Assembly: GCA_905250125.1 (NCBI GenBank) | Contig: CAJNOL010000253.1 | Location: forward strand, 121,076 to 185,075 | Origin: Rotaria sordida | Taxonomy: Eukaryota; Rotifera; Eurotatoria; Philodinida; Philodinidae | Length of the DNA: 64,000 nucleotides | Direction of reading: 5' to 3' | Part shown: positions 13,201 to 23,920 of the stretch, one piece after another | Layout of the letters: every line of letters starts with the position of its first letter | Position numbering within the stretch: the first letter of the stretch is position 1 | Position numbers and translations under genes: made by a program | Notes under the pieces: generated by a model | Seen by the model: only the letters and a program-made list of their open reading frames with translations | The model's database searches: none | Told to the model about the DNA's origin: nothing

Positions 13201-13259
13201 GATTTTCGTGATGACTTTGAATGTTTATTCTGATGAATCCTTTGTAAATTTTTATTCAT
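1209..13259 (-). CDS. MAP3K4: MAP3K4 (MEKK4/MTK1)-like MAP kinase kinase kinase, eroded active site
   Basis: Nine exons: 13259-12640, 12567-11869, 10002-9728, 9081-8569, 8114-8019, 7941-7450, 5792-5107, 3828-3195, 2143-1209. All phases agree and give 1649 aa (human about 1608). Known members activate p38/JNK through MKK3/6 and MKK4/7 downstream of GADD45. The long N-terminal part has a Ser-rich, basic first exon, an ALWYEL motif at the exon 1/2 junction and the MHMW-like block (here YHMWP). The C-terminal kinase domain keeps the beta-3 lysine (ILCYKQY), FMEYC hinge, HRD, APE and DIWSLGC. The glycine loop is degenerate (SRGQYA for GEGQYG), the catalytic lysine of HRDxK is Arg (HRDIRNVN) and DFG reads DIN. 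A ~45-residue Ser-rich insert follows the hinge region. The ATG is preceded directly by an acceptor (TTTTAG/ATA). The exon 6 acceptor is the weakest junction. Long introns carry several mobile-element remnants. Confidence 0.88.
2982..3145 (+). tRNA. tRNA-Arg(CCG), interrupted in the T arm by ~91 nt
   Basis: Opposite strand of MAP3K4 intron 8. Acceptor stem 2982-2988 (GCGCTTT) pairs fully with 3138-3144 (AAGGCGC), one G-T. D stem is 2991-2994/3003-3006. Anticodon stem 3008-3012/3020-3024 has five perfect pairs; loop 3013-3019 (CTCCGGA) gives anticodon CCG at 3015-3017. Variable loop is 3025-3029. The T stem starts at 3030-3031, is broken by 3032-3122, and resumes CAG-TTCGAAT-CTGGC at 3123-3137. 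Removing 91 nt restores a 5-bp T stem and a canonical 73-nt tRNA. A box (about 2989-3000) and B box (3125-3133) are intact, and a TTTTT terminator follows at about 3159. No CCA is encoded. Either an unusual intron-containing tRNA or a tRNA gene broken by a small insertion. The cloverleaf resembles bacterial-type tRNA-Arg(CCG) more than the animal one, as far as I can judge without alignment. Confidence 0.75.
3032..3122. other. 91-nt AT-rich insert in the tRNA T arm
   Basis: The insert is almost pure A/T. TTATTCAAA at 3038-3046 and TTTGAATAA at 3109-3117 are perfect 9-bp inverted repeats near its ends, and a further pair is AAATTTATT/AATAAATTT. AATAATCATA occurs twice (3051-3060, 3113-3122). 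CA at 3032-3033 and at 3123-3124 leaves the junction ambiguous by two bases, as a 2-bp duplication would. Confidence 0.55.
5806..5832. repeat. (AAAT)n microsatellite
   Basis: Tandem AAAT repeat just upstream of MAP3K4 exon 7, in intron 6. Confidence 0.8.
6873..7106. mobile_element. small inverted-repeat element (MITE-like) in MAP3K4 intron 6
   Basis: The left end (T-run, TTTGAAAGAGCAT, then TGCAGTG further in) recurs inverted at the right end (TGCAATG...ATGCTCTTTCAAA, A-run). Arms are imperfect over about 70 bp. Short ORFs inside it look incidental. No target duplication is clear. Flanking sequence near 6610-6650 and 7285-7330 shows a weaker inverted similarity (AGATTAAGG ... TCTCAAAAA), so this may be the core of a larger, older element. 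Confidence 0.5.
9131..9694. mobile_element. Tc1/mariner-type non-autonomous element in MAP3K4 intron 3
   Basis: Terminal inverted repeats CAGCACTGGTCAAAAAT (left) and CAGTATTAGTCAAAAAT (right, read inward) continue as diverged arms for over 150 bp on each side. The arms include matching blocks around TCAAATAGTA and CTCTATCCATATC. Both ends abut a TA dinucleotide (9129-9130, 9695-9696), the mariner target duplication. There is no transposase ORF. Confidence 0.8.
10182..10893. mobile_element. hAT-type foldback element with duplicated arms, in MAP3K4 intron 2
   Basis: A ~710-bp near-palindrome. Its ends read TTAGGGGTGTCAG and CTGACACCCCTAC, and GGCAAGGAG flanks both sides (10173-10181, 10894-10902), giving an 8-9 bp target duplication. 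Each arm holds two copies of a ~60-bp unit (10271-10332, 10384-10446; inverted at 10643-10705, 10765-10827), separated by GC-rich GGGTTCC/GGAACCC blocks. Terminal sequence and duplication length fit the hAT superfamily. No transposase. Confidence 0.82.
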
Positions 13260-13262
13260 TAT

Positions 13263-13280
13263 CTAAAAGAAAAAATAGCG
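13263..13280 (-). other. candidate trans-splice acceptor before MAP3K4 ATG
   Basis: Read on the minus strand, a T-rich tract ends in TTTTAG/ATAATG, so an acceptor AG lies three bases before the start codon. The space up to the PRMT stop is only 162 bp and shows no good donor for a cis intron. Confidence 0.45.
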
Positions 13281-13421
13281 ATGCTTTTATAATAGCATTG
13301 ACTTTCTAAATTGCAAAAGGCACAAACACACAGGCCCGAGATTTCGTTAAATACACCGCACACTTGAGATTAATTCTTTTCATAAAAAAAAGAAATATAA
13401 AAAAAAAAACAAATGACTGTT

Positions 13422-16246
13422 TCATTGAACAGTATTTTCCTCATTATATTTTTCCAAAATTGTTTTGATTAATTTGCATCTATCACGAACACATGAGCAT
13501 GGAATAGGATGTTCATTAGAATCAATATCATCATCCGTATTACTACTTGAACTATCACTTGATTTATGCATTGATTTATTATCATTAATATTTCGTTTAT
13601 CTGATGAAATAGTTGATGAACGTCGTCTTTGTCTTTTGCGTATATTTAAATCATTATTTAAATTTTCATTATCAATAATATTATTATTCATAAATCCTTC
13701 TTTAATTTTTTTAATAACTATTGATAATTGATATTGTCGTCGATTTTTTAAAGATTTTTTAAATTTAATATTCACTGGTACAGTATCACCTTTTAATGGA
13801 TAAATATCTTCTGTTAAAAATACAAGTGTTTGTTTCCAATGAGTTTTTATTGAATATGGACTTGTTGTTAAACGTGTTGAACGTAATATTGATGAATTAT
13901 TATTTGAAGAAAAATAACAATCAAACCAAAAACAAAAACCTGATATAATACATGTATTATCTATATCAAATTCACAAAATGAACGCATTATATAAAGATC
14001 ATCTATTCGTATTGTACGAAGATCAATAGATTGTATTAATTGAGCATCATGAACAAGTTGTGATGGTTCAATTGTTTCAATAATACATTCTTTAAGATTA
14101 GAATTTTTTATATATGGAAGAATTGATAACATATTAAGATCAAAATAATCTTTCCACATTGTATTTAATTCAATACGTATATTTTGATCAACAAATGGAG
14201 CACAATACTAGAATAACAAAAAATAAAAAATAACAACATATTATATTTCAAAATATATATATATTGAAAAATAAAAATTTATTAACATACCAAATAAGCA
14301 TGTGAAGGAAAAATAATAATTGATTCATTTTGATCAGATGTAATATCATCATTACCAGATGATAAATTAAGAAAATGATCACGAGCATAAATAACTGATT
14401 CAAGCATACTTTCATGAAAGAGATAAAAACCTAAATAGATTAATTTCATATGGCTTTGTTTTTGGTTTAGAAATATGTCATGCCTGAAATTCACTATATT
14501 TTTTTTACATACATATCCTTGAGATCAAATTTTAAATATAAAATATTGACTTTTTTTTTTTTTTAAATCTTACCCATCCATTCACTAATAATAATATCGA
14601 TATTTTCATCGAATTTGTCAATATCTTCAATAGGTTTATTAATTACTTGAATTTTATCTTGTAAATGATTACATTTAATTAATTCTACAGCTAAATCACA
14701 TATTGTTGGACAAGCATCAACAGCATAAACAAGTTTAGCACCAGCTTTAGCAGCAAACATACTTAATATTCCTGTACCAGAACCAACATCAAGAATGACC
14801 TACATATTTTTTTTTTTTTTTGTTTATAAATATAATTCTTCTATTATCTATATAATGTCATATCGAAGTTATTGCGATGTAACTGAATTATCAGTTGACT
14901 AATGATATTTAAACAGGAAGCAATGCATAAAATTATAACAAATTTTTCATTTAAAAAACATTTATATGATTCTTTTTTTTTTTTTTTTTTTGACGAATAA
15001 ACATAAAAGAAATTATTGAGAAAAAATTAAACATTACTTTTTTTTGTTTATACTTTATATGATTTTATAGATCTATTCTGATGATACTAAAGTCTGTAAC
15101 TAATGAAAAAGATATCGAAAATACTATGTTCTGATCTAAATAATATTGTAAATTTATAATAATAAGAAAAATACTACGCGTCAGTATTATTTATGTATTA
15201 GTTCAATTTAAATTCTACCACTGTGAAAACAAAAAAAAAGTTCTGAGAATTCAAATCTTTTCTAAGGTTTCATACGAACTATAAAATCTTTTTTTTTTTA
15301 GTATTATAGAGCTTCATAAAACTTCAAGAAGATTCTACAGATGTTTACAATACCATAGAAAAGTTTCGATTTTGTTTTATTTTTCGAAACCTTCTAAAAT
15401 AGCATATCTGTTTTTAATGCAATGAAATTAATCTCAAAGAAAAAATATGTCAGACAAACATTATAAGAAAAGTAATAGGTAAAACAGAAAAGAGTAAGTT
15501 ATAACCTTGGAACGTGATTGACGAAATGTTAAAAAAATTTATTTTTTAACATTTGTTGTTTATATTGAAACACTTCCATCTATTTTGTTTTTTTTTTACA
15601 GTATATAACATATTTTGATTGCACTAGAAGAAAACCATAGTATGAAGTACATATTCTGCATCTGAAACTTATTTTTGTTTTTCATCATAATCTTGCTTTT
15701 AATGTCAAAATGAAGATCGAGTTTCACAGCAAACAAAAAAAGTGGAAAACATTCTGGAATAAAAACATATATATTGAGAATTATTCTAATTCTATGGCTA
15801 TGTACTAATTAAAGCAGAGTAGAATATTCTACGCATTTCTTTCATTAATTACAGACCTTAATATCATCAGAATAGATCTATAATAATATAAAGTATGAGA
15901 AAAAAAAAAGTAATGTTAAAATTATTCTCAATAATTTCTTTTATGTTTTTACATTATTTTTAATATCATTAATTAACAGATATAATTGAAGTTATTTCGA
16001 CAAATTTCTTTTTTTTTTCTGTCGAAGTTGTAATTTCAACAACCGATGTGTAATGTCGATATGACATAAATATGAATTACAAAAAAATACCTTATTTTCA
16101 AATAAATGTTTATTACTCATAATAGCATCATAATATGCAGTAACACGTGGACGATCACGTAACATCAATTCGTGAACTTGAAATTTATCGTATGATTCAA
16201 AATATTGTTTATCAAGATTATTATCATCTATTTGTTCAGAATCCAT
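13422..16246 (-). CDS. type I protein arginine N-methyltransferase, PRMT2-like
   Basis: Four exons: 16246-16091, 14799-14574, 14430-14291, 14207-13422; 435 aa, all phases consistent. Transfers methyl from S-adenosylmethionine to arginine in proteins such as histones and RNA-binding proteins. Motif I VILDVGSGTGILS begins exon 2, post-I is VYAVDA, and the double-E loop is SEWMGFYLFHESM across the exon 2/3 junction. The THW loop reads SPYSIKTHWKQTL. The stretch IDLRTIRIDDL and the N-terminal YDKFQVHELM...DRPRVTAYY resemble PRMT2 most, but there is no SH3 domain; PRMT6 is the alternative. A basic NLS-like run (RKRQRRRSS) and a Ser/Asp-rich tail follow the core. Intron 1 (1.29 kb) holds a large foldback. 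The ATG is preceded by TTTTTTAG/ATA, identical to the MAP3K4 start context. Confidence 0.88.
14999..15948. mobile_element. ~950-bp foldback element in PRMT intron 1
   Basis: The left arm (14999 to about 15112) is repeated inverted at about 15838-15948. Shared blocks include AAACATAAAAG at the tip, AATTATTGAGAA, and AGATCTATTCTGATGAT. Identity over ~110 bp is roughly nine in ten by eye. The central ~720 bp is AT-rich with no ORF. No clear target duplication. Confidence 0.7.
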
Positions 16247-16249
16247 TAT

Positions 16250-16270
16250 CTAAAAAATAAATTTTTTTTT
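16250..16270 (-). other. candidate trans-splice acceptor before PRMT ATG
   Basis: A T-rich tract ending in TTTTTTAG/ATAATGG places an acceptor three bases before the start codon. No 5' UTR exon is recognisable upstream, but one in a cis intron cannot be excluded. Confidence 0.45.
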
Positions 16271-16273
16271 TTT

Positions 16274-19035
16274 TGTTTTACTATTTGTATTTATTATAGA
16301 AAAAAAAAAAAAGATTTTATTTTGTATTTACATAATATTAAATTTTTCATAATCTTCTAATTTTTTGCCATTGTATGATATTTACTAAATTTAATTTTCA
16401 CTAGACTAATAGGATTTAACAAAAATTTCAATATGTATTATTTTCTAAATTTTAGTTTAGAAAACAAAAAAAATTTTAAACTGTAAAATAAATTCTTTAT
16501 TTCTTAAAGAGAAATATTATTTGAATATATAAAAAAAATTTAGAAAAATCTTCTAATTAAAAACAAGACTACGAATAAGTTAGTTATTTCACATCAGATT
16601 TTTTTTTTTAAATTTTATATATTGTTTTGGCATCAATGATTACAGACAATATATCATTGGTTATATCAATATCAGACAAATTTAAATTGAATCTATGAGT
16701 TATAAAGGATCTTGCATATTTTTGATATATAAATGTTAATATCCATTTTTTGTTATTATTATTTGTTGAATAAATATTATTAATCTAAAATAAGTCAAAA
16801 AAGAAGACATCATATTGATAGAATGCATGGCAAATAATATGCACTTACCAATACACAACACTAAAATATTAGATGCACCAACTGCTATACTTCAATCAAT
16901 TATGTAATAATAAATATTGAGTGTCTCTAGATGATAAAAAACAAAGAAATTAACATTAGAATAATGAAATAGAAAGCAGACATAATTAAAAATGTTTACC
17001 TTATATTGAATAACGTATAGTACGTAAAAAAAAAAAGATTACGTTTTATTGAATTGCAAATAATGATAATTTATAGTTTTATGTCAAGCACACAATCATT
17101 ATTTAGCTTTCAAACTTGTTAAATATGATAAAAACCATCACCTGTTTCGACTACTAAATCAATCAAAAAACCAGATATGTTGTCTTCAGTAGAACAAACA
17201 AAATCAATCAATGACAATAGTAAATTTGATGTTTTTTTGATTTATGTATATTGCATACTACTAAATAAATATGACTAGCATCAAGTTCGTCTCTTATTAA
17301 AATAAAGATGCTTTTCAAAAATATGACATTTCTAAAATAAAACAATAACTTTATCGGAAATGAAAGACATTTAGACAATGTGTTTACGTTGATAAGATTT
17401 TTGTACAATTCTTTGTTTTTTTAGAAGAGAGAAAGAGAGATGATTATATGTCAGCACAAACAAGCATGTGCGCTTGCCTGTCGCACTATTCGAACCAATC
17501 AGAAATAAGCAGCCTCTATGATAGAGAATTACTAAGAGCAAAACAACAGAAATACCCTAAGCTTCCCTTTACTTTAGAAAGTCAGGAACAACGAAATTCC
17601 ATAGCATTATGAAATAAAGAAATAGATAAGACTTGTATACAATGTTTTGTTTCTGAGTATATTATTAATTAAAGTCTCTATGAATGCTCAAGCTCAGTAC
17701 ACTGTAACAAGCAATTCTCATAGAATTCAGACTGATTGATTTTAACTCGATTAATTGCATTCTTTTATTTCGATGTAGTAGTCAATTATATAAAACATTT
17801 GTACTATATACATTATGTCCTTTCAAGTAAGCAAGCTTTTTTTTAAATAATAGTTTGTATTCTGAGGAAAAGCGTTCAGATGACATAAGTAAAAAAAAGA
17901 TAAGTTTGTTTTTTTATTTGTTCCAGTCAACTAGAGAAGACAAATTTGGCGATCCATCAAATGCAAGAGCTCTTTTTTCTTTGAGACAGGAGCGTTAGTT
18001 CAATATGCCATTTGAAATATTTTCAATTTCTATGGGAAGAATAGTCAATGATCTCATATGTCAAAAACAGAGATGTTAATTCATATTTACTTTCAAATTA
18101 ATTTTTCTGTAAATTAGAATTGAAGATATATGAAAAGTTAAACCCATAGGATTGATTAATATTTTTTCTATCAAAAAAAATTCTTGAGATTTGAAAATTA
18201 CAATTCGAATTCCTATAGAATATGTTAATTACTTACTTCTTCATTGGATTATATGAAATTACAATTCATTATTTTAATTAAATCAAAGATTTGATAAATA
18301 TTATTCACAATTCGACATTTAATATCGAGTTCTTGAATGAAAAATCATACATGAAAACTTCTTGTATTTAGACAAATCAATAATCTACCTACCATTTACA
18401 AATATTCAATTCCATATTTATTTTATATGAATAAATTAAAATAAAACTATTTTATCAAAAAATTTTTTACATAGTTTAATCACATACTAATAAACATAGA
18501 TTAATATAATCTCATTAATATTTTATTCTTTCATAAACAGGTTGTAAATAATGTACAAATCTTTTCCCATTCAAATTTTATTTCTAATTTTAGAATTTTT
18601 TAAATTCATCATGATATTCATTGTAATAGGCGTGTGTGTGTGTATTATTTTTTTATTTAAATAAATTTAATATTTTTATTGTAATCGATAACAATAGATA
18701 AATATTGTTGAATTAATCCAAAATTTCAACGAATATTAAACAAATTTGATGATCAGCATACATGTATATTATCTCAAGCATAACAAATAGAAAAATTAAA
18801 ATAAAAAATAAATAGATATATATTGCAAAATCACTGATTGTTTTTTTTTCACTTAATAAAAACAAAATATGAAACTAAATGAAATACAAAATAAACGTTG
18901 TGTAAATATCTCATCATATTACTGTACAACTAAAAAAAACAAAAAAATAAAAAGAAAATTACACTTGTATAAAAAGAAAGACGGAAGTATATGTTTCACA
19001 TAATAATTCATTATTTTTGAAAGATTTTGGTTTGA
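16274..19035. other. intergenic between PRMT and KIAA0930
   Basis: 2.8 kb of AT-rich sequence. No coding exon is supported; the largest ORF (17208-17408, minus) has no splice context or recognisable motif. The last ~150 bases before 19036 are the likely 3' UTR of the KIAA0930 homologue. Confidence 0.5.
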
Positions 19036-21679
19036 TTATGGAGCTGTAAGAATAGGTATTGAATTTGGTTCAAGAATATCTTTAACAATTAAATCACAAG
19101 GTAATGTTAAATATGTAAGACATGTTTGTAATGGAAAAGTCTTTATTGATTGATTAAGATTTGGATTTGATCCACGCATCCAATTCATTGCTTGATTTAA
19201 TGTACGACCAAGAAAACCACTTGTATCATCAGATAATTCTTAAATAAACAAAGATTTTTAGAAATAAATTATTTTTTTTTTTTTTGTATAATTTTCTAAA
19301 TAACCTCGTTGAGTATCAATTGATTCTACTTCTGATGTTGTTGCATTAGATGGATTTTGTTGTTGGTTCGATGTCGATGGAATGTATTGACTCACTGAAT
19401 CATTCTCATTTGTACGACGTTGATTCCACTATAAAATAAACAAAAATCTATTTTATAGAATAATTATTTTTCAAAATACATTTTCTTCATCAAATGTAGT
19501 TGTCGGTGGTGTTGTTGGACTTGATTCAGGTGTTATCTCAGATTGATTTGATCGATATCGACTAACAGCCATTTCTGCATGACCTTTGCCCTATAATATA
19601 TATATTTTTTTTGCTAAACATTTTCTTGTTTAAAGTATTTAATTTCTAATCTTTAAGAGTTTAACTCAATTATTAATTAATCTAGAAATGCTTCAAAAAA
19701 TTTATTCTAACTGTTTTCAAGAATTACATTATAATGAACTGAAAAAGTGTAGACTTCATTTTTTAAATAAATTTTTCTTGTGGACGAAAAATTGAAAAGA
19801 TTGTTTGTTGTTTCACTAACTCAACTACGATCTCTTGCTATTTTCTGTAGGACATCTAACGATTTGTAACAGCTTGTACTCATTAAGTTCAATGTTAAAT
19901 GTAAATTATTTAGCATGAATAGATAGAGAATATTATGCTCTATGCTTTCGAGATCTTCTCAAGAATTGTAAGATGCAATATTTCACAGCGTACCTTACAG
20001 CATATTTCGAATTTCGGTGGAGCTCGTTTGTTTAAACATATTTATAATAATGATTTTTTGTTTTCTGACAGTTGTAATTCAATAGCTGTAAATCTTTTCG
20101 ATTTTTCTACGACATGAAAAACGAAATCGACACTTTTGTAGAGCAAAAAAATTCTCTATCGAATGAGCTTAGAATAGTGCCTTGAGAAAAAAAGAAAAAT
20201 CAAAGTGTTCCATTCCTTATGGACTGTCTGTTAGAAGGATAAAATATAAAGTCAAGGAAAGAGATTTTCAGGTTGAATCTACGACAAGTACTATTTTGAA
20301 TTATTTCTAATATAAATGAGCTAAGAAGATCAAGATTTCAGATAATATTAAAATAATTCAATGGATTTGAAATAGAATCTTTGAATAGTTTTCTTTCTAG
20401 TTCATCAATAAAAGATTATGAATAATCATTATTGATTTCAGAAGTTGAAATTTAATTTTCACTCGATTATGATTTGAATCTCAATTCTAATATTTACTAT
20501 TAACATGTAAATCATCATGTAGACGATGATCTAACTTTTTACTTTAAAAAAAAAAAAGCAGAAACACTTACATTCGGTCCACGCATTCGAACAAATTCCA
20601 TTCGTTGTTTTGTATACATTCCTAATGACATTCGTTGAGCGACACGAATACTTGTTGTAGCCTAGGAAAATTCTTTAAATTCCAAATCTTGAAAAATACA
20701 TCATTTAAATATTTACTCGATTTTCATAAACATTTTTTAAAGCTTCATATTTAATAGAACCAAGAAATAAAACTCTTGATTCATTTAAAACAGGATTTTT
20801 TGCTATTAATTCAACACATACAATCTGACCTTCGTTTACAATCATTTCACAAAATGTCTATAAGAATATTGAATTATAATTTAATAATTTTTACTTTATA
20901 AACTTACATCTTCAAAATTATCAACAATAAAATATATATTTGGATAAGTTATTTTTTCTTCTATTCCTTTATTTTCCATATCACGACGTGATGGACTTGC
21001 ATAAACTCTCTAAAACATAAAAAAAAAAAAGAAAGTTAAATATATATAAATATAATTCCTTTTTATTAAATAAATAGATTTCTTTACTGTTGATAAACGT
21101 TTTATAACTTGTAAATGTTTATTACTTGATTTAATACAAACAGCTATTGTTACTGTATATTCAAATTGATGAAGAACAAGATTAAGATTTGTTGTTTCTT
21201 CCCAATCATAGTCTGGTGATGCCTAAATTATTATTATTATTTTTTATTCTAATTAAAATTGATTATTTTCTTACTAATTTTGGTTGACGTTTTGTATCAT
21301 GATGACGAAAAGCTTCTACGGAATGCTTAACAAAAGAAGAATTTTTGAATATTTTAATTGAAATTTATCTTTTTTTAGCTTACTAATGAACGTTGAAACT
21401 CATCCATTGTTTTACGTCTAACATAAAAAATAAGATCATCATCACTTGTTGTACAAGTTGATGTTTGAGTAAGACGTGTTGTTGTTGATAAAAAATAAAT
21501 ATCAAATAATTTTGGCCATTGACTATTTACTTGTTGAACAAGTATATAATCATCATCTAATTAAGTCTTAATATTATTTTTAAATTATTTTATAATAATC
21601 TAAAATTACCTTCATCATTTTTTGTTTTTTTCCGTTCTTCTTTCATATCCAAGAGTAAATTTTCAATTGTTAAACTCAT
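19036..21679 (-). CDS. KIAA0930: KIAA0930 homologue (DUF2045 family)
   Basis: Ten short exons: 21679-21610, 21556-21384, 21325-21275, 21222-21088, 21009-20908, 20857-20717, 20661-20572, 19590-19480, 19428-19305, 19238-19036. They give 399 aa with every phase consistent; the human protein is about 404 aa. Family hallmarks visible are FYVRRK, DYDWEETTNLNLVL, VYASPSRRDMENKG, ITYPNIYFIVDNFED, GSIKYEALKNVYENR, MEFVRMRGPNGKGHAEMAV and a C-terminal TYLTLP...DILEP block. The family is widely conserved in animals but has no established biochemical function. The Ser/Thr-rich stretch in exons 8-9 is a probable disordered linker. The gene is head-to-head with G-alpha-o at 400 bp. Intron 7 is unusually long (~980 bp). 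Confidence 0.92.
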
Positions 21680-22081
21680 CTTTTATATTTTTTTTTACTT
21701 AAAAATCAAATAAAATCTTGAAAAAAAAACTAACAAACGAATAACGTAAAATTCTGAATTAACTTTATTCGTTATTAAAACGAACGATTAATGATTAGAT
21801 AAATTTTTTAAATTATCTAAAACGAAATTTCTATATTTTCTCATAGAATTGTTTTTGTTTTCTATTTAAAACTGTTTGAACTGCATTATTTTAAAGCATC
21901 TATACATTTATTAATAAAAAATGCTGAATCATTGAAGAAAAGAAAAAATGGCGTCTCGTCACTACTATTCTGTTGTAAGATTATTCTCTAGGATCAGAAA
22001 GCAACATAACCTATTGATCAGAATTGTGTAAATGAATATTTTCATATTTTATTTATATTAAATAAAGTATAAATATTTAAA
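21680..22081. promoter_or_regulatory. shared divergent promoter region, KIAA0930 / G-alpha-o
   Basis: 402 bp separate the two start codons, which point outward. It must hold both 5' UTRs and core promoters. No clean TATA or initiator can be assigned in such AT-rich sequence; a small GC-richer patch lies near 21950-22010. Confidence 0.55.
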
Positions 22082-23675
22082 ATGGGTTGTGCAACAAGTC
22101 ATGATGAGAAACGACAAAAAGAAGTAAGCAATTCAATCTTTTTTATATTCAAAGATTTTGTTTATTATTTGATTCTTTGATTTCAGAAGTTATTTAAGAG
22201 TAAGATTTTTATTTAAAAAAAAAATTAAATGCCTTTATTTGATTAACATAACACTTTTTTTGTTTTAAATTATATTAAAATGCTTTTCTAATCATTTTTT
22301 TTCCTTTTAATAATTCAAAAATATGATTGAATACAATTTTTTGTTTTGTTTATAGTATAGCAAAGCACTTGATCGTTTGATAAAAGAAGATGCTGAACGT
22401 GCAGCTAAAGATGTTAAACTTTTGTTACTCGGTATGTTAAAAAATAAAAAAACAGACTTTCAAATATTTTTATTCTCATTTAAAATATAGGTGCTGGTGA
22501 ATCGGGTAAATCAACAATTGTTAAACAAATGCGTATTATTCATCAACATGGTTATACTAAAGAAGAATTTGAACAGTATCGTCCAGTTGTTTATTCAAAT
22601 ACAATTCAATCATTAGGAGCAATTATACGAGCTATGAATATGCTTAATATACAATTTGCATCTATTGAACGAGAAGCTGATGCTCAACGTGTACTTGAAG
22701 TTATACAACGTATGAAAGATACAGAACCATTTAATAGTGAATTATTATCATCAATGGAACGTTTATGGGCTGATCCTGGTGTTCAACAATGTTTTTTACG
22801 TAGTAATGAATATCAATTAAATGATTCGGCACAATATTTTCTTGATCAATTATATCGAATTGGTTCACCAGATTTTTTACCTAATGAACAAGATATATTA
22901 CGAACACGTGTTAAAACAACTGGAATTGTAGAAATTAATTTTTCATTTAAAAATTTAAATTTTCGATTATTTGATGTCGGTGGACAAAGATCCGAAAGAA
23001 AGAAATGGTTTGTTAAAAGTTTTTATTTTATTTTATAGATAAATCTAAAACTTTTTTTTTTTTGTTTTTATAAAATAGGATTCATTGTTTCGAAGATGTA
23101 ACTGCTATTATTTTTTGTGTGGCACTTTCTGAATATGATCAAGTACTTTATGAAGATGAATCAACAAATCGTATGCATGAATCATTACGTTTATTCGATA
23201 GTATTTGTAATAATAAATGGTTTGTTTTCTTGTTTTTTTGAAATCATTTATATTAGAAAATAAAAAAATCAAAATTTTTATTTCTTTGTTTTAGGTTTGT
23301 TTATACGGGTATAATATTATTTTTAAATAAAAAGGATTTATTCGAAGAAAAAATCAAACGTTCACCATTAACACTCTGTTTTCGTGAATATACAGGACCA
23401 AATGAATATGATCCAGCTGCTGATTATATTCAAGCACAATTTGTTGCTAAAAATAAATCCACACAAAAAGAAGTTTATTGTCATCATACATGCGCAACAG
23501 ATACACAAAATGTGCAGTTTGTATTTGATGCTACTACTGATGTAAATATTTCTTTTTTTGTTCTTGTATTATTCAACAACAAAAAAAAAAAAACAAATAA
23601 ATCTTAATATTCATATTCAATTTATTTTCATAGGTTATTATTACATTAAATCTTCGTGGTTGTGGGTTATATTAA
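22082..23675 (+). CDS. GNAO1: G protein alpha-o subunit
   Basis: Six exons: 22082-22123, 22356-22431, 22491-23007, 23079-23219, 23295-23541, 23634-23675; 354 aa, the same length as vertebrate G-alpha-o. Couples seven-transmembrane receptors to effectors at the inner plasma membrane. It starts MGC (N-myristoylation Gly2, palmitoylation Cys3). P-loop GAGESGKST spans the exon 2/3 junction, switch I holds RTRVKTTG and switch [14 protein letters not shown] (catalytic Gln). Guanine-specificity motifs are FLNKKD and TCATDT. The C-terminus is RGCGLY, so the pertussis-toxin-type Cys at -4 is present and the tail matches Go rather than Gi (CGLF). The region after the P-loop diverges moderately from vertebrate Go (for example [10 protein letters not shown]). 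Confidence 0.95.
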
Positions 23676-23897
23676 TATTATGCTCAAAAAAAAAAGAAAA
23701 AAAAAAAATCAAATGATCGGAACGTTCTATTTATATTTTTGTTCTCTATAAGCCTTTGTTTGTTCGGAAGAAAAAAGGACTCCAGTGACTCTTCTTCTTT
23801 TTCTTATAACTTTTCTAGTCAGGCTAGATGTGTATACACAGTGAAAAAAAAAAAGAAATAACAAATTATATAATTAACACAAAAAAAAAAATTACTT

Positions 23898-23920
23898 AAT
23901 AATAATAATAATAATAATAT
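23898..23920. repeat. (TAA)n microsatellite
   Basis: Tandem AAT/TAA repeat in the probable 3' UTR of G-alpha-o. Confidence 0.8.
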
